A stretch of DNA of 64,000 nucleotides from Rhineura floridana (Eukaryota > Chordata > Lepidosauria > Squamata > Rhineuridae), in contig NC_084497.1 of the NCBI RefSeq assembly GCF_030035675.1, positions 28,381,955 to 28,445,954 on the forward strand, read 5' to 3'. Below, piece after piece: positions 1 through 10,930 of this stretch. The first letter of the stretch is position 1. Every line of letters begins with the position of its first letter. The notes under the pieces were generated by a model, which saw only the letters and a program-made list of their open reading frames with translations, made no database searches and was not told the DNA's origin. The translations under genes were made by a program, and so were the position numbers.

Positions 1-59
1 TGTAAATGGTTGTAACACTGGGACTTGCTGTTGGAAGGTGAGTAATACATTTAAGAAGA

Positions 60-535
60 AGAACGTAAGGAAAGCCTTGCAGCTGGATCACGCCAAAGGG
101 GCCCCCCTCTAGTCCAGCGTCCTGTTCTCACAGTGGCCAATCAGATGCCCCAAAAGGAAGCCCCAAAACGGGACCTGAGCACAACGGCTACTCTTCCCTC
201 TATAGGATTTCCAGCAAATGGTATTCAGAAGCAGACTGCCTCCAACAATGGAGGTAGTACATAGCCCATTGTGGCTAGTAGCCGCTGACAGCCTTAACCT
301 CCACAAATTTGTCTAATCCTCTTTTAAAGCCATCCAAGTTGGTGGCCGTCACTGCTTCTCGTGAGCACGAATTCCATAGTTTTGCCATGCACTTTGTGAA
401 GAAGTACTTCCTTTTGTCTGTCCTGAATCCAACATTCCACTTTGTTGGATGTCCATGAGTTCTAATGCAAGTCATATTAACAACTCTGATAATAAATAAT
501 AAACTGTTATTATTGTCATCTCGAAACAATCTCAA
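60..535 (-). mobile_element. CR1 LINE, 3' end (type 1)
   Basis: The minus strand encodes the end of a CR1 ORF2: a stretch like RTDKRKYFFTKCMAKLWN followed by LDGFKRGLDKF, then the 3' UTR whose reverse reads 'agtccagc.tcctgttctcacagtggccaa'. The same 3' end recurs about fifteen times in the window, called 'type 1 CR1' below. This copy is 5'-truncated and carries stops. Confidence 0.85.
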
Positions 536-870
536 CCATTAAAAATGTCAACCATTAAAACAATTCTATCCGTAAAAACAGTTTCAAATCTATTACAGAC
601 TAGGAGTAAAAAATAAAAAAACTCCACTTGAAAGGCTTGTTGCAAAAGAGGGAAGGTCTTCAGCAAGTGCCAAAAAGACAATAGAGATGGTGCTTGTTCT
701 GCTATGTAACGGGTGGGAGTGCCAAAGGGTCGGTGCCACCACACTAAAGGCCTGATTCCTGTATCATATGGAACGGACCTCCCGAGAAAGATGGGTATGT
801 GCAGGATGCCCTCTCATGCAGAGCGCAGTGAACGATGTATATAATGGGTGAGACGATCTTTTAAGCGGAA
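536..870 (-). mobile_element. L2-clade LINE, 3' ORF2 end
   Basis: This is the reverse complement of the L2 end at 22467-22735: both carry the block 'gatcactgcgctctgcaggt' and the 'gtggcaccgaccctttgg' block, allowing for mutations. The encoded motif is the L2 C-terminal VVAPTLWNSLP region. It directly abuts the CR1 copy at 60-535. Confidence 0.7.
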
Positions 871-1119
871 GCACCTTCTGGCTACCACACTGGAGTCGTC
901 ACCTTCCTTCCTTCCTCAAACAATCATGGCGTCAGGCTGGCGAGCGACGCATCCAAGTCTCCCTCATCTCCGTGCTGCTTTTTAAATTTTTCCTTAAAAG
1001 CCACTGTTCTGGTCTGCTGTTATGTTCCCCCCCCCAGGCAGTTTCTTTTATTTACCTTGCCAAACCATCTGTCAGCTGTTATTACAAGCCCTGATCTCCG
1101 TATTAACAGTATTAATAGT

Positions 1120-1156
<37 letters not shown>

Positions 1157-1502
1157 GCTTTCCCCCTATTTACCTTAGTGACAAAAAGGAATTGAGTCGT
1201 CACGATCGCTTAATAAGAGAAATGAGTTGAGTCATTAGGGCTGATGCTGTTTTCTCTCTGCATATCCCCCCCCTTCTTCCTTCACACAGACATTTACATT
1301 GGGACAAATTGTACCAATTAATATAATGAGAGAGAGCGAGAGAGCGCGACGTGGCCAAAACACCACGATCCTTCTGGCTGCTGTGTTCAGATTGTTGTGT
1401 GGGGCTCCGTGGGGCTCCAGGCTGCTCTGTGTCCTCACTTTCTCATGCCTGGTCTCACAGCCTCCAGATCTCCTGTCCTGTCAACTGAATCCTGTGATTA
1501 TA
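871..1502. other. TMCO4 intronic DNA with (CT)n tract
   Basis: No gene seen. A CT-rich microsatellite lies at about 1121-1157 and a second GA-rich run at about 1326-1350. The rest resembles none of the repeats found elsewhere in the window. Confidence 0.6.
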
Positions 1503-1900
1503 ATTAATAATAATAATAATAATAATAATTTATATCCTGCCCTTCCTTCCGGAAGAGCCCACACAAAGTAATTTTAACAACAACGAAAAAGCATTCTAAA
1601 AACAGTTGCAAATAAAAAAACTTCCCCCCCCAAAAAACCAGTTGCAGATAAAAACATTCTGTCCAGTGATATCTAGCTTGCCAGGAACAGTCCATCAAAT
1701 GCCTGGGTAAACAGGAATGTTTTCAGATTCCTCCTAAAAGTCATTAATGTTGGATACAGTCGCACCTCACTGGGGAGGGCATTCCACAAACAGGAAGCCA
1801 CCACTGAAAAGACCCTGTCATGGGTCAGCACCAACCGAGCAGTTGCCTGTCGAGGCACCACCTCACTGGCTGATCATAGGGTCCGAGATGGCTCTTTTTT
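1503..1900 (-). mobile_element. L2 LINE, 3' end with (ATT)n tail
   Basis: The minus strand encodes RVFSVVASCLWNALPSEVRL followed by TFRRNLKTFLFTQAFDG, the typical L2 ORF2 terminus. It is followed by an A-rich 3' UTR and the end sequence whose reverse is 'tatcctgcccttccttccgg'. The tail is the (AAT)n run at 1503-1530. Confidence 0.85.
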
Positions 1901-2044
1901 AGGTGAGAAGTCCCCATGCCCACTACGCCAATTGTCACAGGTACGTTGGAAGCTGCCTTTGGCCAGATAGGCGACACATAAATTAAATTATTATTATTAT
2001 TTATTATTTATCAGGTCAGACCACTGGTTCACCTTGTTCAGATG

Positions 2045-2450
2045 CAGGGAGCCTTTGGCCCTCCAGATGTTGCTGAACTACAACTCCCATCATCCCTGGC
2101 CATTATGTTTGATGGGTATTGATCTGGAGTTCAATGCTTCCCCTCTCCTCTAAGTGATGGTGACTCTGTGGCCTTCCAGATGTTGTTGGACTCCATCTCC
2201 CCATCAGCCCCCGGCAGCATGACCAGATGATGGGAATTGGGAGTCCTAATAACCTCTGGAGGGCCACAGGTTCCCCTTTTTTGTGTCAAAAGAAGGCAGA
2301 GTTGTGATGGAGGTAGCTGGGGGCAGTGAAGGCAAGTGATGGTCTAGTTCAGGGATAAGGAACCTGCAGCCCTCCAGCTGGTATTGGACTCCAGCTCCCC
2401 TCAGCCCCCAACCAGCATGGCCAATGGCCAGGGTTGATAGATTTATTATT
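2045..2450. repeat. MITE-A cluster (palindromic hAT-type MITE, with spacer)
   Basis: Three partly decayed palindromic units lie at about 2045-2140, 2160-2276 and 2350-2440. Units carry 'ggccctccagatgttg' on one arm and its complement on the other. Units two and three are separated by a 65-bp spacer (about 2285-2350: 'agttgtgatggaggtagct', then 'ggcaagtgatggtctagtt') that recurs at five other places. Confidence 0.75.
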
Positions 2451-2545
2451 ATTATTATTATTATTAATTTGTTTTTCTTACATTTATATTCTGCCATGCT
2501 TTCATCATGAAATCCAAAGCAGCATACCTGTGGTTTTCAAGTGAA
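2447..2545 (-). mobile_element. LINE 3' tail with (TTA)n
   Basis: A (TTA)n run (2447-2466) is followed by 'acatttatattctgccatgc', which looks like the antisense 3' terminus of an L2/CR1-type LINE. Too short to assign to a subfamily. Confidence 0.45.
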
Positions 2546-2689
2546 AAGACCCAGATCTGCTTAGCTTCAACTGGCGTTATCTTTAAGACATACTCTGGGG
2601 GTTGCAGCCCAGAAACATCTGGAGGGCCACAGATGTTTCCCCTCTGCACATGTAGACAGGCTGCTCCCGAGCCGCAAAGGGCTTTAAAA

Positions 2690-2890
2690 AAATACAATGA
2701 AAAACCAAGCACATACAAACTGAGCCCTATAGCAGGCTCAAGGGCCAATGCATTTGGCCAAGCACCACTGTGACAGGATCTTCTCAGCTCTCATTCTGCA
2801 TTAGCTGCCATTTCTGAGCCATTTTCAAAGGCAGCCCCACGAATAACACACTGCAGTAGTCTAGCCTGGTGATCATTCTGTATGCAGCCT
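2690..2890 (-). mobile_element. L2 LINE internal fragment
   Basis: The minus strand encodes LDYCSVLFVGLPLKMAQKWQ, the L2 ORF2 region after the reverse transcriptase core, seen intact as LDYCNVLYVGLPLK at about 52318-52360. It is a short decayed fragment. Confidence 0.75.
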
Positions 2891-3700
2891 TCTTTTTCCT
2901 TCTTGCCCCACCCCCTCCTGTTGCTTCCAGCTCTGGTTTCAGATTGGGTGGCTGTGCAAGGGCCAAAAGAGGAGGGAAGGATGCGGTTGCTAGGCAACCC
3001 TGGTACCTCGCTGTTGACTTGCTGTGCTGCTGCTTCAGCACATCCCTGTGATGATGTGCTAGGGAGGGGGAGGGAGGTTCCATGCAGAATATCCCCCCCA
3101 CACACACTCCAATTCAGCATCCCAGCAGCATACTGCCTAGCTCATTGTGGAGGAAATGTGGGAGACAGCGTTAAGGTCAGAACCTCATAAAGGCAATGAA
3201 GCCCAAATTCAGTGCCCACTAGGTTTTCCTCCGTGTCTGGACTTTTGGTAACAAGGAACCCTGCAGTGTTTAAATTAGATGAGTCAAATCTGGCTTATGA
3301 GCTCTTCTTAGGCAACGGAAATTGCTTCTCTTCCCCTCCCTCTTTCCCCCCCTCCCTCCGGAAGACACTAGAATAGTGTCAGAAGCTGCCCAAATTGGAT
3401 CACTCAAAGTGACAAATTGAAAGTCTCTTTTATCTTTTTGCTTCCTCTTTCCCCGCTCCCCGTCCTTCTACGGTGCAGCCGCATCCTCTAGGAATCATCC
3501 ATGAATTACAACGCAGCTTGTGAACTGCATCTCTCCTCAGGGATGCCCGTGGCCACGGCCACGTTCTTTGCAATCATTTCTTGGATTTGCCCCCTTGCGC
3601 TTGAGGCATGCAGTGGCTGCACGCCCAATATTAAAGAAAGAAAGAAAGAAGTCCTAGTTCGTGGAACGACAGACTGATAAGGCTGCAATTCTATAAATGC
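2890..3700. other. TMCO4 intronic DNA, no gene seen
   Basis: Overlapping short open frames on both strands show no recognisable protein. A small (AAAG)n run lies near 3633-3650. No repeat family recognised. Confidence 0.5.
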
Positions 3701-3830
3701 GTGCTTGGACTTAAGCCCCATTGAACTCATTGGGTTGGATCCAGTGTTAGGCCCATTGAAATTAACAAACAGGACTTACTTAACTCTGTTGGGTTCAGTC
3801 GTTCTGAGTAGAATAAAACCCAGTGAGACT
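3700..3830. repeat. MITE-B (second palindromic family)
   Basis: Decayed member of a family whose better copies (45590-45712, 56265-56375) are inverted repeats of the type 'tcagagtagaccca.tgaaat' with 'atttcaatgggtctactctga'. Here 'ttggatccagtgttaggccc' and 'tctgagtagaataaaaccc' survive. Confidence 0.55.
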
Positions 3831-3865
3831 TGCCCTTAAAGCCTGTAAACAGGCACAGGGTTGCA

Positions 3866-4280
3866 CCTGGGAACGTAGCAAGCTGCCTTATACCGAGTCA
3901 GACCACTGGCCTATCTAGCTCAGTATTGCCTACACTGACTGGCAGCATCTCTCCAGTATTTCAGACCGGGGATGTTGCCAGCCCTACCCAGAGATGCCGG
4001 GGATTGAACCTGGGACCTTCCGCATGCAAAGCAGATGCTCTGCCACTGAAAAATAAAGTAAGGTCCCGGTCCTCATGGTTCTGAATAAATGGCAGATGCA
4101 AATAAAAATGTAGGAACCTGCTTTACACCTCGTCAGCGCCATTGGTCCATCTAGTTCAGTACTGCCCAGGGTTTCAGGCAGGGGACATTCTCGGTCTTAC
4201 CTGAAGATGCCAACGGGGATTGAACTTGGGACCTTCTGCATGCGAAGCAGGCACTCTGCCACTGAGCTACGGCCCTTCAT
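3866..4280 (-). mobile_element. Dimeric tRNA-Ala-like SINE
   Basis: Two tRNA-derived monomers lie in the same orientation (head at 4280 to tail at 4105, then head at 4048 to tail at 3866). The minus strand of each reads 'gtagctcagtggcagag' (box A), 'gggttcaatcccc'-like box B, a body, and 'aaggcagct'. They are joined by a linker (about 4049-4110) containing, in plus orientation, 'cctcatggttctgaataaa'. The same linker joins the two monomers at 47285-47705. Confidence 0.8.
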
Positions 4281-4519
4281 GGTACTTCCCATTTTCGGGA
4301 AGGCTTCTTGGTGAGCTCTATTCTCCATCTGGCTTTTTTCCTCCATGCATTGCTGAGGGGAGCGGCTCCGTTTTGAGTACCAGACTCCAAGAGCAGCCTG
4401 GTTGGTGGAGAGCTGGTCGGAATATTGCTGCCGTCCCCAACCTTTTAGGGAGCCACCAGTGTCTTTGTGACATCGGCAGCAGTTGTACCAATCTGCACCT
4501 TCATCTGACGTCTGCTTAG

Positions 4520-4655
4520 CCCAGGCACGGGGAGCGTGTGGCCCTCCGGATGTTGCTGGAGCACAACCTCCATCATTCCCTTGGGCTATGCTGGCTGCTG
4601 GGAGATAGAGACCAAAAATATTTGGAAGGCTAAAGGTATCCCCAGCCCCCCTCCC
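4520..4655. repeat. MITE-A, single decayed copy
   Basis: Left arm 'gtggccctccggatgttgct' and a diverged complementary right arm around 4600-4650. Confidence 0.6.
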
Positions 4656-4799
4656 AGTTTAGACCGTCATCTGAGATCTGTTTAATATCTTCACCTAAGG
4701 CCTATTTGCTTGACTAGCAACCAACTCTAACAGTGAAAACATTTCCTAGCAAGCCAACTACGCCTGTAACAAAGGACCAAGTTTAATACAGACATCTGG

Positions 4800-4892
4800 G
4801 GTTGTATCCAACTAAGTCCTACTCAGAGTAGACCCACTGAAATGACTGGGCCTAAGCTTGTCATGCCCATTAATTTCAGTGTGTTTATACAG
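4800..4892. repeat. MITE-B fragment
   Basis: 'tactcagagtagacccactg' followed by 'attaatttcagtgtg' matches the MITE-B palindrome; the right end is lost. Confidence 0.6.
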
Positions 4893-5285
4893 AGTGAAAA
4901 TGGAAATAGATTGCCTTCAAGTCGATCCTGACTTACAGCTACCCTGTGAATAGGGATTTCATGGTAAGCGGTATTCAGAGGGGGTTTACCATCGCCTCCC
5001 TCTGAGGCTAGTCCTCCCCAGCTGGCCAGGGCCTGCTCAGCTTGCCACAGCTGCACAAGCCAGCCCCTTCCTTGTCCGCAACTGCCAGCTGGGGGGCAAC
5101 TGGGCTCCTTGGGATTGTGCCGCTTGCCCACGGATGCACAGGTGGCAGGGCACGTCACCCCTGAGCCACTCCCTGTGGGGTGATCTTTAGCTGGCCCTTG
5201 ACGCCCAGGAGACACGAGCGGGGATTGGAACTCACAGACTCTGGACTCCCAGCCAGGCTCTCCTCCCCACTGTGCTATACCAGCT
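4893..5285 (-). mobile_element. SINE with GC-rich body and BovB-type tail
   Basis: The minus strand starts at about 5285 with a tRNA-like head (box A-like 'tagcacagtggggagg', box B-like 'gagttccaatcccc'). It continues through a GC-rich body and ends in an RTE-BovB-type tail whose plus-strand form is 'cttcaagtcgatcctgactt'. A second copy at 17280-17690 is about 95 percent identical by eye over 390 bp, in the same orientation. The tRNA head plus BovB tail is the known layout of Sauria SINEs. Confidence 0.75.
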
Positions 5286-5617
5286 GTTTTATCCAGAGTA
5301 GGGTTGACATATTGGATACAAGCCCTAGATCTGAGGAACAGCCTATAGAGGTATGTTAGATATCCGTTCCAGCCCCTTAGTGTGTGTTTTGCCAGAGTTT
5401 AGATGGAGTAGCCATACCTTGAATCTGGATTTCTCGGGATCTGTATGTATGGCTATGTGGAAGTGAGTCCCTATGAATTAAGTGGGGCTTGCTGTTGAGT
5501 AAACGTACGTCTTGTAGGGTTTCCTGGTGCCAGATGCAAGCGACAACAGGCCACTCCCAAACCCTAGCACACCTGTGTCTGTACGAAGCAGTCTTCTAAG
5601 GCTGTGTCTCTTCTCAG
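5286..5617. other. Intronic DNA upstream of a TMCO4 exon
   Basis: No repeat recognised. It ends in the splice acceptor tract 'gtgtctcttctcag' at 5604-5617. Confidence 0.6.
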
Positions 5618-5735
5618 ATTGCAAAGGCATCATTGAAGACGTGGTCCTCTTGGGGGCGCCGGTAGAGGGAGAAGCCAAGTATTGGAAGCCGATGACCAAG
5701 GTTGTGTCGGGCAAGATTATCAACGGCTACTGTAG
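5618..5735 (+). CDS. TMCO4: TMCO4, third-last coding exon
   Basis: This exon encodes (D)CKGIIEDVVLLGAPVEGEAK followed by YWKPMTKVVSGKIINGYCR. It closely matches vertebrate TMCO4 (transmembrane and coiled-coil domain 4, DUF726), whose C-terminal half is a predicted alpha/beta-hydrolase fold; VVLLGAPV belongs to that core. The acceptor is 'ttctcag' at 5611-5617. The first two bases complete a GAT (Asp) codon whose G lies in the previous exon. The donor is TGTAG then 'gtgtgt' at 5736, leaving AG to be completed to AGA (Arg) by the next exon. The 118-bp length and phases fit the next exon exactly. Upstream exons are not in the window. Orthology is firm; the biochemical role of the family is poorly known. 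Confidence 0.93.
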
Positions 5736-6398
5736 GTGTGTAGGCCCTAAAAATTACGGCCAGCTGGGGTGGGGTTTGTTTCCTTTCTTTTAAGCACTTG
5801 AAGAATTTAGTGTGGGGGGGTCCTGTTGTTTAAAAAGATGGCAAGGTCTGAACCCTTTATGCCAGGAGAGGGGAACGTCAGGCCTGCTGTCCTGAGCAGA
5901 GTTAGAATTAGTTTGAAGCTAAGCATTCTTTCAGGTGTGGGGAGGGGAGGAGCTGACTCGTGGAGGCCAGGTTGGTCTCTCTCTTGCCTTGATGTTCTTC
6001 CTGGGAGGCAGGGGGTGCCAGCCTCCCTGTGGCCCTTAAGTCCCTTGGCTGATGGGTGAAGGTCCAGAGTGTGCCATCCCTCAGCTCCGCAGCAACACTC
6101 CGAACAGTAAGCAGACCTTCCAAGTGAATCTGAATTAATAATCAGAAAAATGATTGAGTTTAGAAGGCATCTTCAGACATCCAAAAACAAATCTGCTTGT
6201 TTGTTTGTTTGGGTTTTTTTTTTTTGCTTAATTGAGGACCAGTGCTTTAGAACTGCCGCACACAGTGGCAGTCTACCTTTGAGTGCCAGTTGCTGCAGAT
6301 TTACAACTGGGATGGCCTGTCACTTCCAGGCCTCTGCATATGAGCTGCTTAGAGGTATCTCTCTCTGCATTTCTTGGAATTAGAAAGCTGGGTTCGAT

Positions 6399-6940
6399 TG
6401 GGGTGGGGGACCTATGGCCATTGTTACACTCTGTCTCCCATCAGCCTCAGCTGGTATGGCCAATGTCTAAGGAGTGATGGGAGTTGTGGTCCAGCAGCAT
6501 CTGGACGACCACAGGTTCCCCAGCTCTGCACTAAAAGAAGGCAGAATTGTGATGGCAGGGGCTAGGGGCAGTAAAGGCAAGTGATGGTCTAGTTCTGGGA
6601 TGGGGAACCCTGTGACCCTCCAGAAGTTGTCAGATTCCTGTTTCCATCAGCCCCAGCCATCATGGCCAACAGTCAGGGATGATTATGGAAGTTGGAATCC
6701 AACAACATCTGGAGGACCACAAGTTCCCCACTCCTGCATTAAGAGAAAGGCAGAGTGGTGATGGCAGTAGCTAGGGGCAGTGAAAGCAAGTGATGGTCTA
6801 GTTCAGGGATGGGAGACCTGTGTCTCCTCCTGGTGTTGCCAGGCTCCTATCAGCCCCAAGTGGCATGACCAACAGCCAGGGACGATGGGAGTTGTGGTCC
6901 AACAACATCTGGAGAGCCTCAGGGTTCCCCATCCCTGGGT
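6399..6940. repeat. MITE-A tandem array, three units
   Basis: Three palindromic units (about 6399-6532, 6597-6738, 6807-6938) are separated by two copies of the 65-bp spacer (about 6533-6590 and 6741-6800, both containing 'gtgatggca' and 'agtgatggtctagtt'). The period is about 205 bp. It lies in the TMCO4 intron just upstream of the next exon. Confidence 0.85.
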
Positions 6941-7020
6941 TAGCTGGAACTTCTGGTTATGTTCTTCAACCAGTTTTATGATACGGCTGCTTAGCATTCG
7001 TGGTTTTCTCCTCCTCACAG

Positions 7021-7138
7021 AGGAGACTGGCTCCTGAGTTTTGTCTACCGGACATCCTCTGTTCAACTTAACGTCGCCGGGCTTCAGCCAGTGAACCTGG
7101 GCAACAGAAGAATGGTGAATGTGGATCTCTCCTCTGTC
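7021..7138 (+). CDS. TMCO4: TMCO4, penultimate coding exon
   Basis: After the acceptor 'ctcctcacag', the exon completes the split Arg codon and encodes GDWLLSFVYRTSSVQLNVAG then LQPVNLGNRRMVNVDLSSV. This matches the TMCO4 segment GDWLLSFVYRTSSVQL of mammals nearly residue for residue. The donor is GTC then 'gtaagt' at 7139, phase 0. GDWLLSFVYR is the most conserved part of the hydrolase-like C-terminal domain. The length (118 bp) equals that of the preceding exon. No frame break. Confidence 0.94.
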
Positions 7139-9423
7139 GTAAGTAGTCCTTTCAAGACCCGCGGACAGTAAAGATCGCTTTGGAAATATTTATGGGTGGT
7201 GCCTACTGAATTCTCCCAAGGTAGGGATGGGTCTGAATGCTGTAACGTGGGGGTTCCCAGACTGTGCTCTGTGGACAAGCTGGTTGGGAGCAGGCCCAGA
7301 GGTGATCAGTGGGTTCTATGGCTGAGTAATTGTGCATGCATGGATCTGTGAATTATCTGTGGATCAGGGACTTAAGTCTCCCTCTGCCATTTGGGTTTTT
7401 TGTCTTTTGAGGAGCAGGCAGTTGGCAGAATCAAGTGGTTAAGCTTCTCCTGGGCTATACCACTTTAAACTGGAAGCATAGGGGGGGGGAATCCTGAATC
7501 CTGTAACAACATTCTTAGGAGTATAAAGCAGCATAGGCGTAATTTCCCTCTTTTCCCTATTAGATCTGCTGCCTGCTCTCCTGTTTTTTCTCTCTTTTTG
7601 CTGATTTCCCCCCCCCATCTCCTTAAAAAACCTAGACCAGGCAGGGTTAAAGAGAGGAACGGCGGGGCTGCATTCCTGCTCCACAGTCGCCTCTTGAGAT
7701 CACCGCCAATGTCTGGAGACTCATTCCGTTAGGCCTCTGACAACCCTTTTAATTAAAAGTTCTAATCTCTCCAAAATTGAAAAAGAACAATTGGGCCATA
7801 CGCTTGCAGATTGCCTCATTTAAAAAATGAAAAAACGTGGACTCAAAAAGACGCCAAAAAAACCCACAACCAACCCTCATTGGGGTTTTGTGCCAAGTTC
7901 TAAGTGTGCTGCAAATGTCAAAATGTTCCTGAGCTGCTTCTCAGACGAAGTCACTGTGGGGGAGGCAGAGAGGTCTATCGGCGGCTATACTAGCCTTTGT
8001 AGCTAAATGGAGCCTCCAAGTCCAGGCGTAGTTTACCTCTGAATACTAGAGGCTAGAGACAAACAGAAGGGAAGGGTTTTTCCCCTCCCACCCCATTGAG
8101 CTTCCCACTGGAGCACTTGGTTTGCCCCTGTGGGATACAGGATGCTTTTCTTACGTTCCTATGAGTATCAGTGAGGGAGGGCTGTTGCCTTCATGCCCCA
8201 CCTGTGGAATGAGTGTGGCCCTCCAGGCCTCTCTGTCAGGCCCTCTCTCCTCAGGTCATGCTCCTCACTGGCCCTGTTCCACACCCTCTTTGAGTGCTTT
8301 TTGCCTGGCTGCAATGCCTCCTTGAAATGTGAGGATGCTTGTTACTGCATGCATGGAGAGACAGAGAGTAAACCTCTGGCTTTTGTGTGGCTGGATTGTA
8401 CCCTACTCTAGACAGGTAATGATTGCATCCATTGCCCCACCCATGTTTGGCCCTCCCCACCACTGATACGTGGCCCCCAAAACGTTGTCCAGAGGGAATT
8501 TTTCTCCATCCCTCCTTTAGGCGGTGAACAGAGCCATCTGATCGCCCTTGCCAGAGTGACTTGGCAAGCTGCAACCTTAAGCCGCATTTGGGAATTGTCC
8601 GCTCTGCTCCTCTCTTTGCCGCCTTCCCTGGTTGCAAACACGAGCTGTTTCTCAGGCAAATGTCTTTCAGGCATTCTCCCCTCTCTTCCCAAAATGTTTG
8701 CCGCAATAACAACTGGATTTGGGCTGCTGTTTTTCATCTAGCTAGGGGAGCCAGCTGGTCATCCCGTTCTACTGAAAGGTTCATCTTTGTGTCTAGCTTG
8801 GAGCAGAATGGAAAAATGTAATTTGTCTATTTTGGGGAGTTTATTTTTTTTTAAAAAAAACAAACCCCTGATATTTTCTTCTAAGTATCTTCCCAGCAGC
8901 TGTTTGAAATGGATCTGACGTGTGTATGCCTGTGTTTCAAAATGGGAGCCGGTTATCTCAGCCTGGCTGGTCAGATGAACTCTGGAATATATTTAATTTT
9001 CATGGCTTTGTAGAGAAACTTGGCACGTGCGGTGTTCTCTCTATCTCACGTTCAGAAATTCATGAAGTGTGCTGGTTATAACAGGATGTAACAAGGCAGC
9101 CGTGAAATGGTTGCTGCTCCTGTTGAGTTTCTTGTGTATCTGTTAGGCGTGATGGGAACTGAACGGTTTATGTGCTTGTAATCTGTCCGTGAAAAGGGAT
9201 TTGTGCACATTTCCTGGTCCCAGCAGGCTTTGGGAAATGTGCATATCTCACTTGGGATTTGTTCTACATTCTCCGGGGGTTATGCATGATCTCCGAGAGA
9301 GGCCTACCCTCATGAACATCCTCCTCCAGGAGTGGTGGATATGCACAATGGTAGCTGTTCAACTGATTACCACCAATATGTACACATGGACATCCATTTT
9401 ATTCATTTTACCAAAAAGTTAAG
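7139..9423. other. TMCO4 intron
   Basis: Apart from a type 1 CR1 fragment (about 7970-8165) no repeat is obvious. About 8420-9200 contains no copy of any repeat family seen elsewhere in the window. Open frames here (up to 153 codons, antisense, 8251-8712) have no recognisable motif and are not called. Confidence 0.6.
7970..8165 (+). mobile_element. CR1 type 1, 3' UTR fragment
   Basis: 'gtagctaaatggagcctcca' through 'tacaggatgcttttcttacg' is the sense form of the CR1 3' UTR seen antisense elsewhere. No ORF2 remains. Confidence 0.6.
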
Positions 9424-10560
9424 AACATAAGAAGAGCCTGCTGAATCAGGCCAGTGGCCCATCTAGTCCAGCATCCTGTTCTCACAGTGGCCAACCAGGT
9501 GCCTGGGGGAAGCCCGCAAGCAGGACCCAAGTGCAAGAACACTCTCCCCTCCTGAGGCTTCCGGCAACTGGTTTTCAGAAGCATGCTGCCTCTGACTAGG
9601 GTGGCAGAGCACAGCCATCATGGCTAGTAGCCATTGATAGCCCTGTCCTCCATGAATTTGTCTAGTCTTCTTTTAAAGCCGTCCAAGCTGGTGGCCATTA
9701 CTGCATCTTGTGGGAGCAAATTCCATAGTTTAACTATGCGCTGAGTAAAGAAGTACTTCCTTTTGTCTGTCCTGAATCTTCCAACATTCAGCTTCTTGGA
9801 ATGTCCACGAGTTCTAGTATTATGAGAGAGGGAGAAGAACTTTTCTCTATCCACTTTCTCAATGCCATGCATAATTTGATACACTTCTATCATGTCTCCT
9901 CTGACCCGCCTTTTCTCTAAACTAAAAAGCCCCAAATGCTGCAACCTTTCCTCGTAAGGGAGTCGCTCCATCCCCTTGATCATTCTGGTTGCCCTCTTCT
10001 GAACCTTTTCCAACTCTATAATATCCTTTTTGAGATGAGGCGACCAGAACTGTACACAGTATTCCAAATGCGGCCGCACCATAGATTTATACAATGGCAT
10101 TATGATATCGGCTGTTTTATTTTCAATACCTTTCCTAATTATCGCTAGCATGGAATTTGCCTTTTTCACAGCTGCCGCACACTGGGTCGACATTTTCATC
10201 GTGCTGTCCACTACAACCCCGAGGTCTCTCTCCTGATCGGTCACCGCCAGTTCAGACCCCATGAGCGTATATGTGAAATTCAGATTTTTTTGCTCCAATA
10301 TGCATAATTTTACACTTGTTTATATTGAATTGCATTTGCCATTTTTCTGCCCATTCACTCAGTTTGGAGAGGTCTTTTTGGAGCTCTTCGCAATCCCTTT
10401 TTGTTTTAACAACCCTAAACAATTTAGTGTCATCAGCAAACTTGGCCACTTCACTGCTCACTCCTAATTCTAGGTCATTAATGAACAAGTTGAAAAGTAC
10501 AGGTCCCAATACCGATCCTTGAGGGACTCCACTTTCTACAGCCCTCCATTGGGAGAACTG
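9424..10560 (-). mobile_element. CR1 LINE, 5'-truncated, long ORF2 remnant
   Basis: Best CR1 copy in the window. On the minus strand, about 10560-10500 encodes [20 protein letters not shown] and then KFADDTKLF (the FADD catalytic motif of CR1 reverse transcriptase). A 224-residue frame (10298-9624) runs from DLGVVVDSTMKMSTQCAAAV through RPHLEYCVQFWSPHLKKDI and RLPYEERLQHLGLFSLEKRR to the ORF2 C-terminus. A single frame change near 10255-10298 separates the two parts. The 3' UTR ends near 9424. It is 5'-truncated, as usual for CR1, and lies in the last TMCO4 intron, antisense to the gene. Confidence 0.92.
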
Positions 10561-10930
10561 TCAGCCTTTCTTGGGGAAAGTAGCGTCCATAATGTCCCCT
10601 GTAGGATCTGATGTATACTTGAACAATCTCAAGCTCCCTTATTTTCTGATCCACCCAGGACTGTCCTTCTCCAGTCAGGGTGGTGAATGTTTGGTTTTTT
10701 ATTTCTACTGGTTTGAGAGGAATGGGCAAATACTTCAGTGTACTTGAGCGCTTTCCAATTAACTGCAGTGTCTGCTGATAGTCGAAGTCCTGTTTCTACA
10801 GAAGGGGGACAGGGTTGATCATGGATATAGGAGTCTAGCTCTGGAAAAAGGCAACACCCTTTCTACTTTGGTGGACGAGGTCTGTTTTGCACGACCCTCT
10901 GCTCGTTACCGCTCTGTTTTTTCCTTGCAG
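10561..10930. other. Intronic DNA before the last TMCO4 exon
   Basis: No repeat or gene recognised. It ends with the pyrimidine tract and acceptor 'ctgttttttccttgcag' (10914-10930). Confidence 0.6.

Noticed and set aside
9624-10298. 224-codon open frame as a possible host gene
   Set aside because: It is CR1 ORF2 sequence (RPHLEYCVQFW and related motifs), 5'-truncated LINE.
10868-10930. Upstream in-frame extension of the last TMCO4 exon
   Set aside because: Strong acceptor at 10930 and phase-0 match to the donor at 7138 show it is intron.
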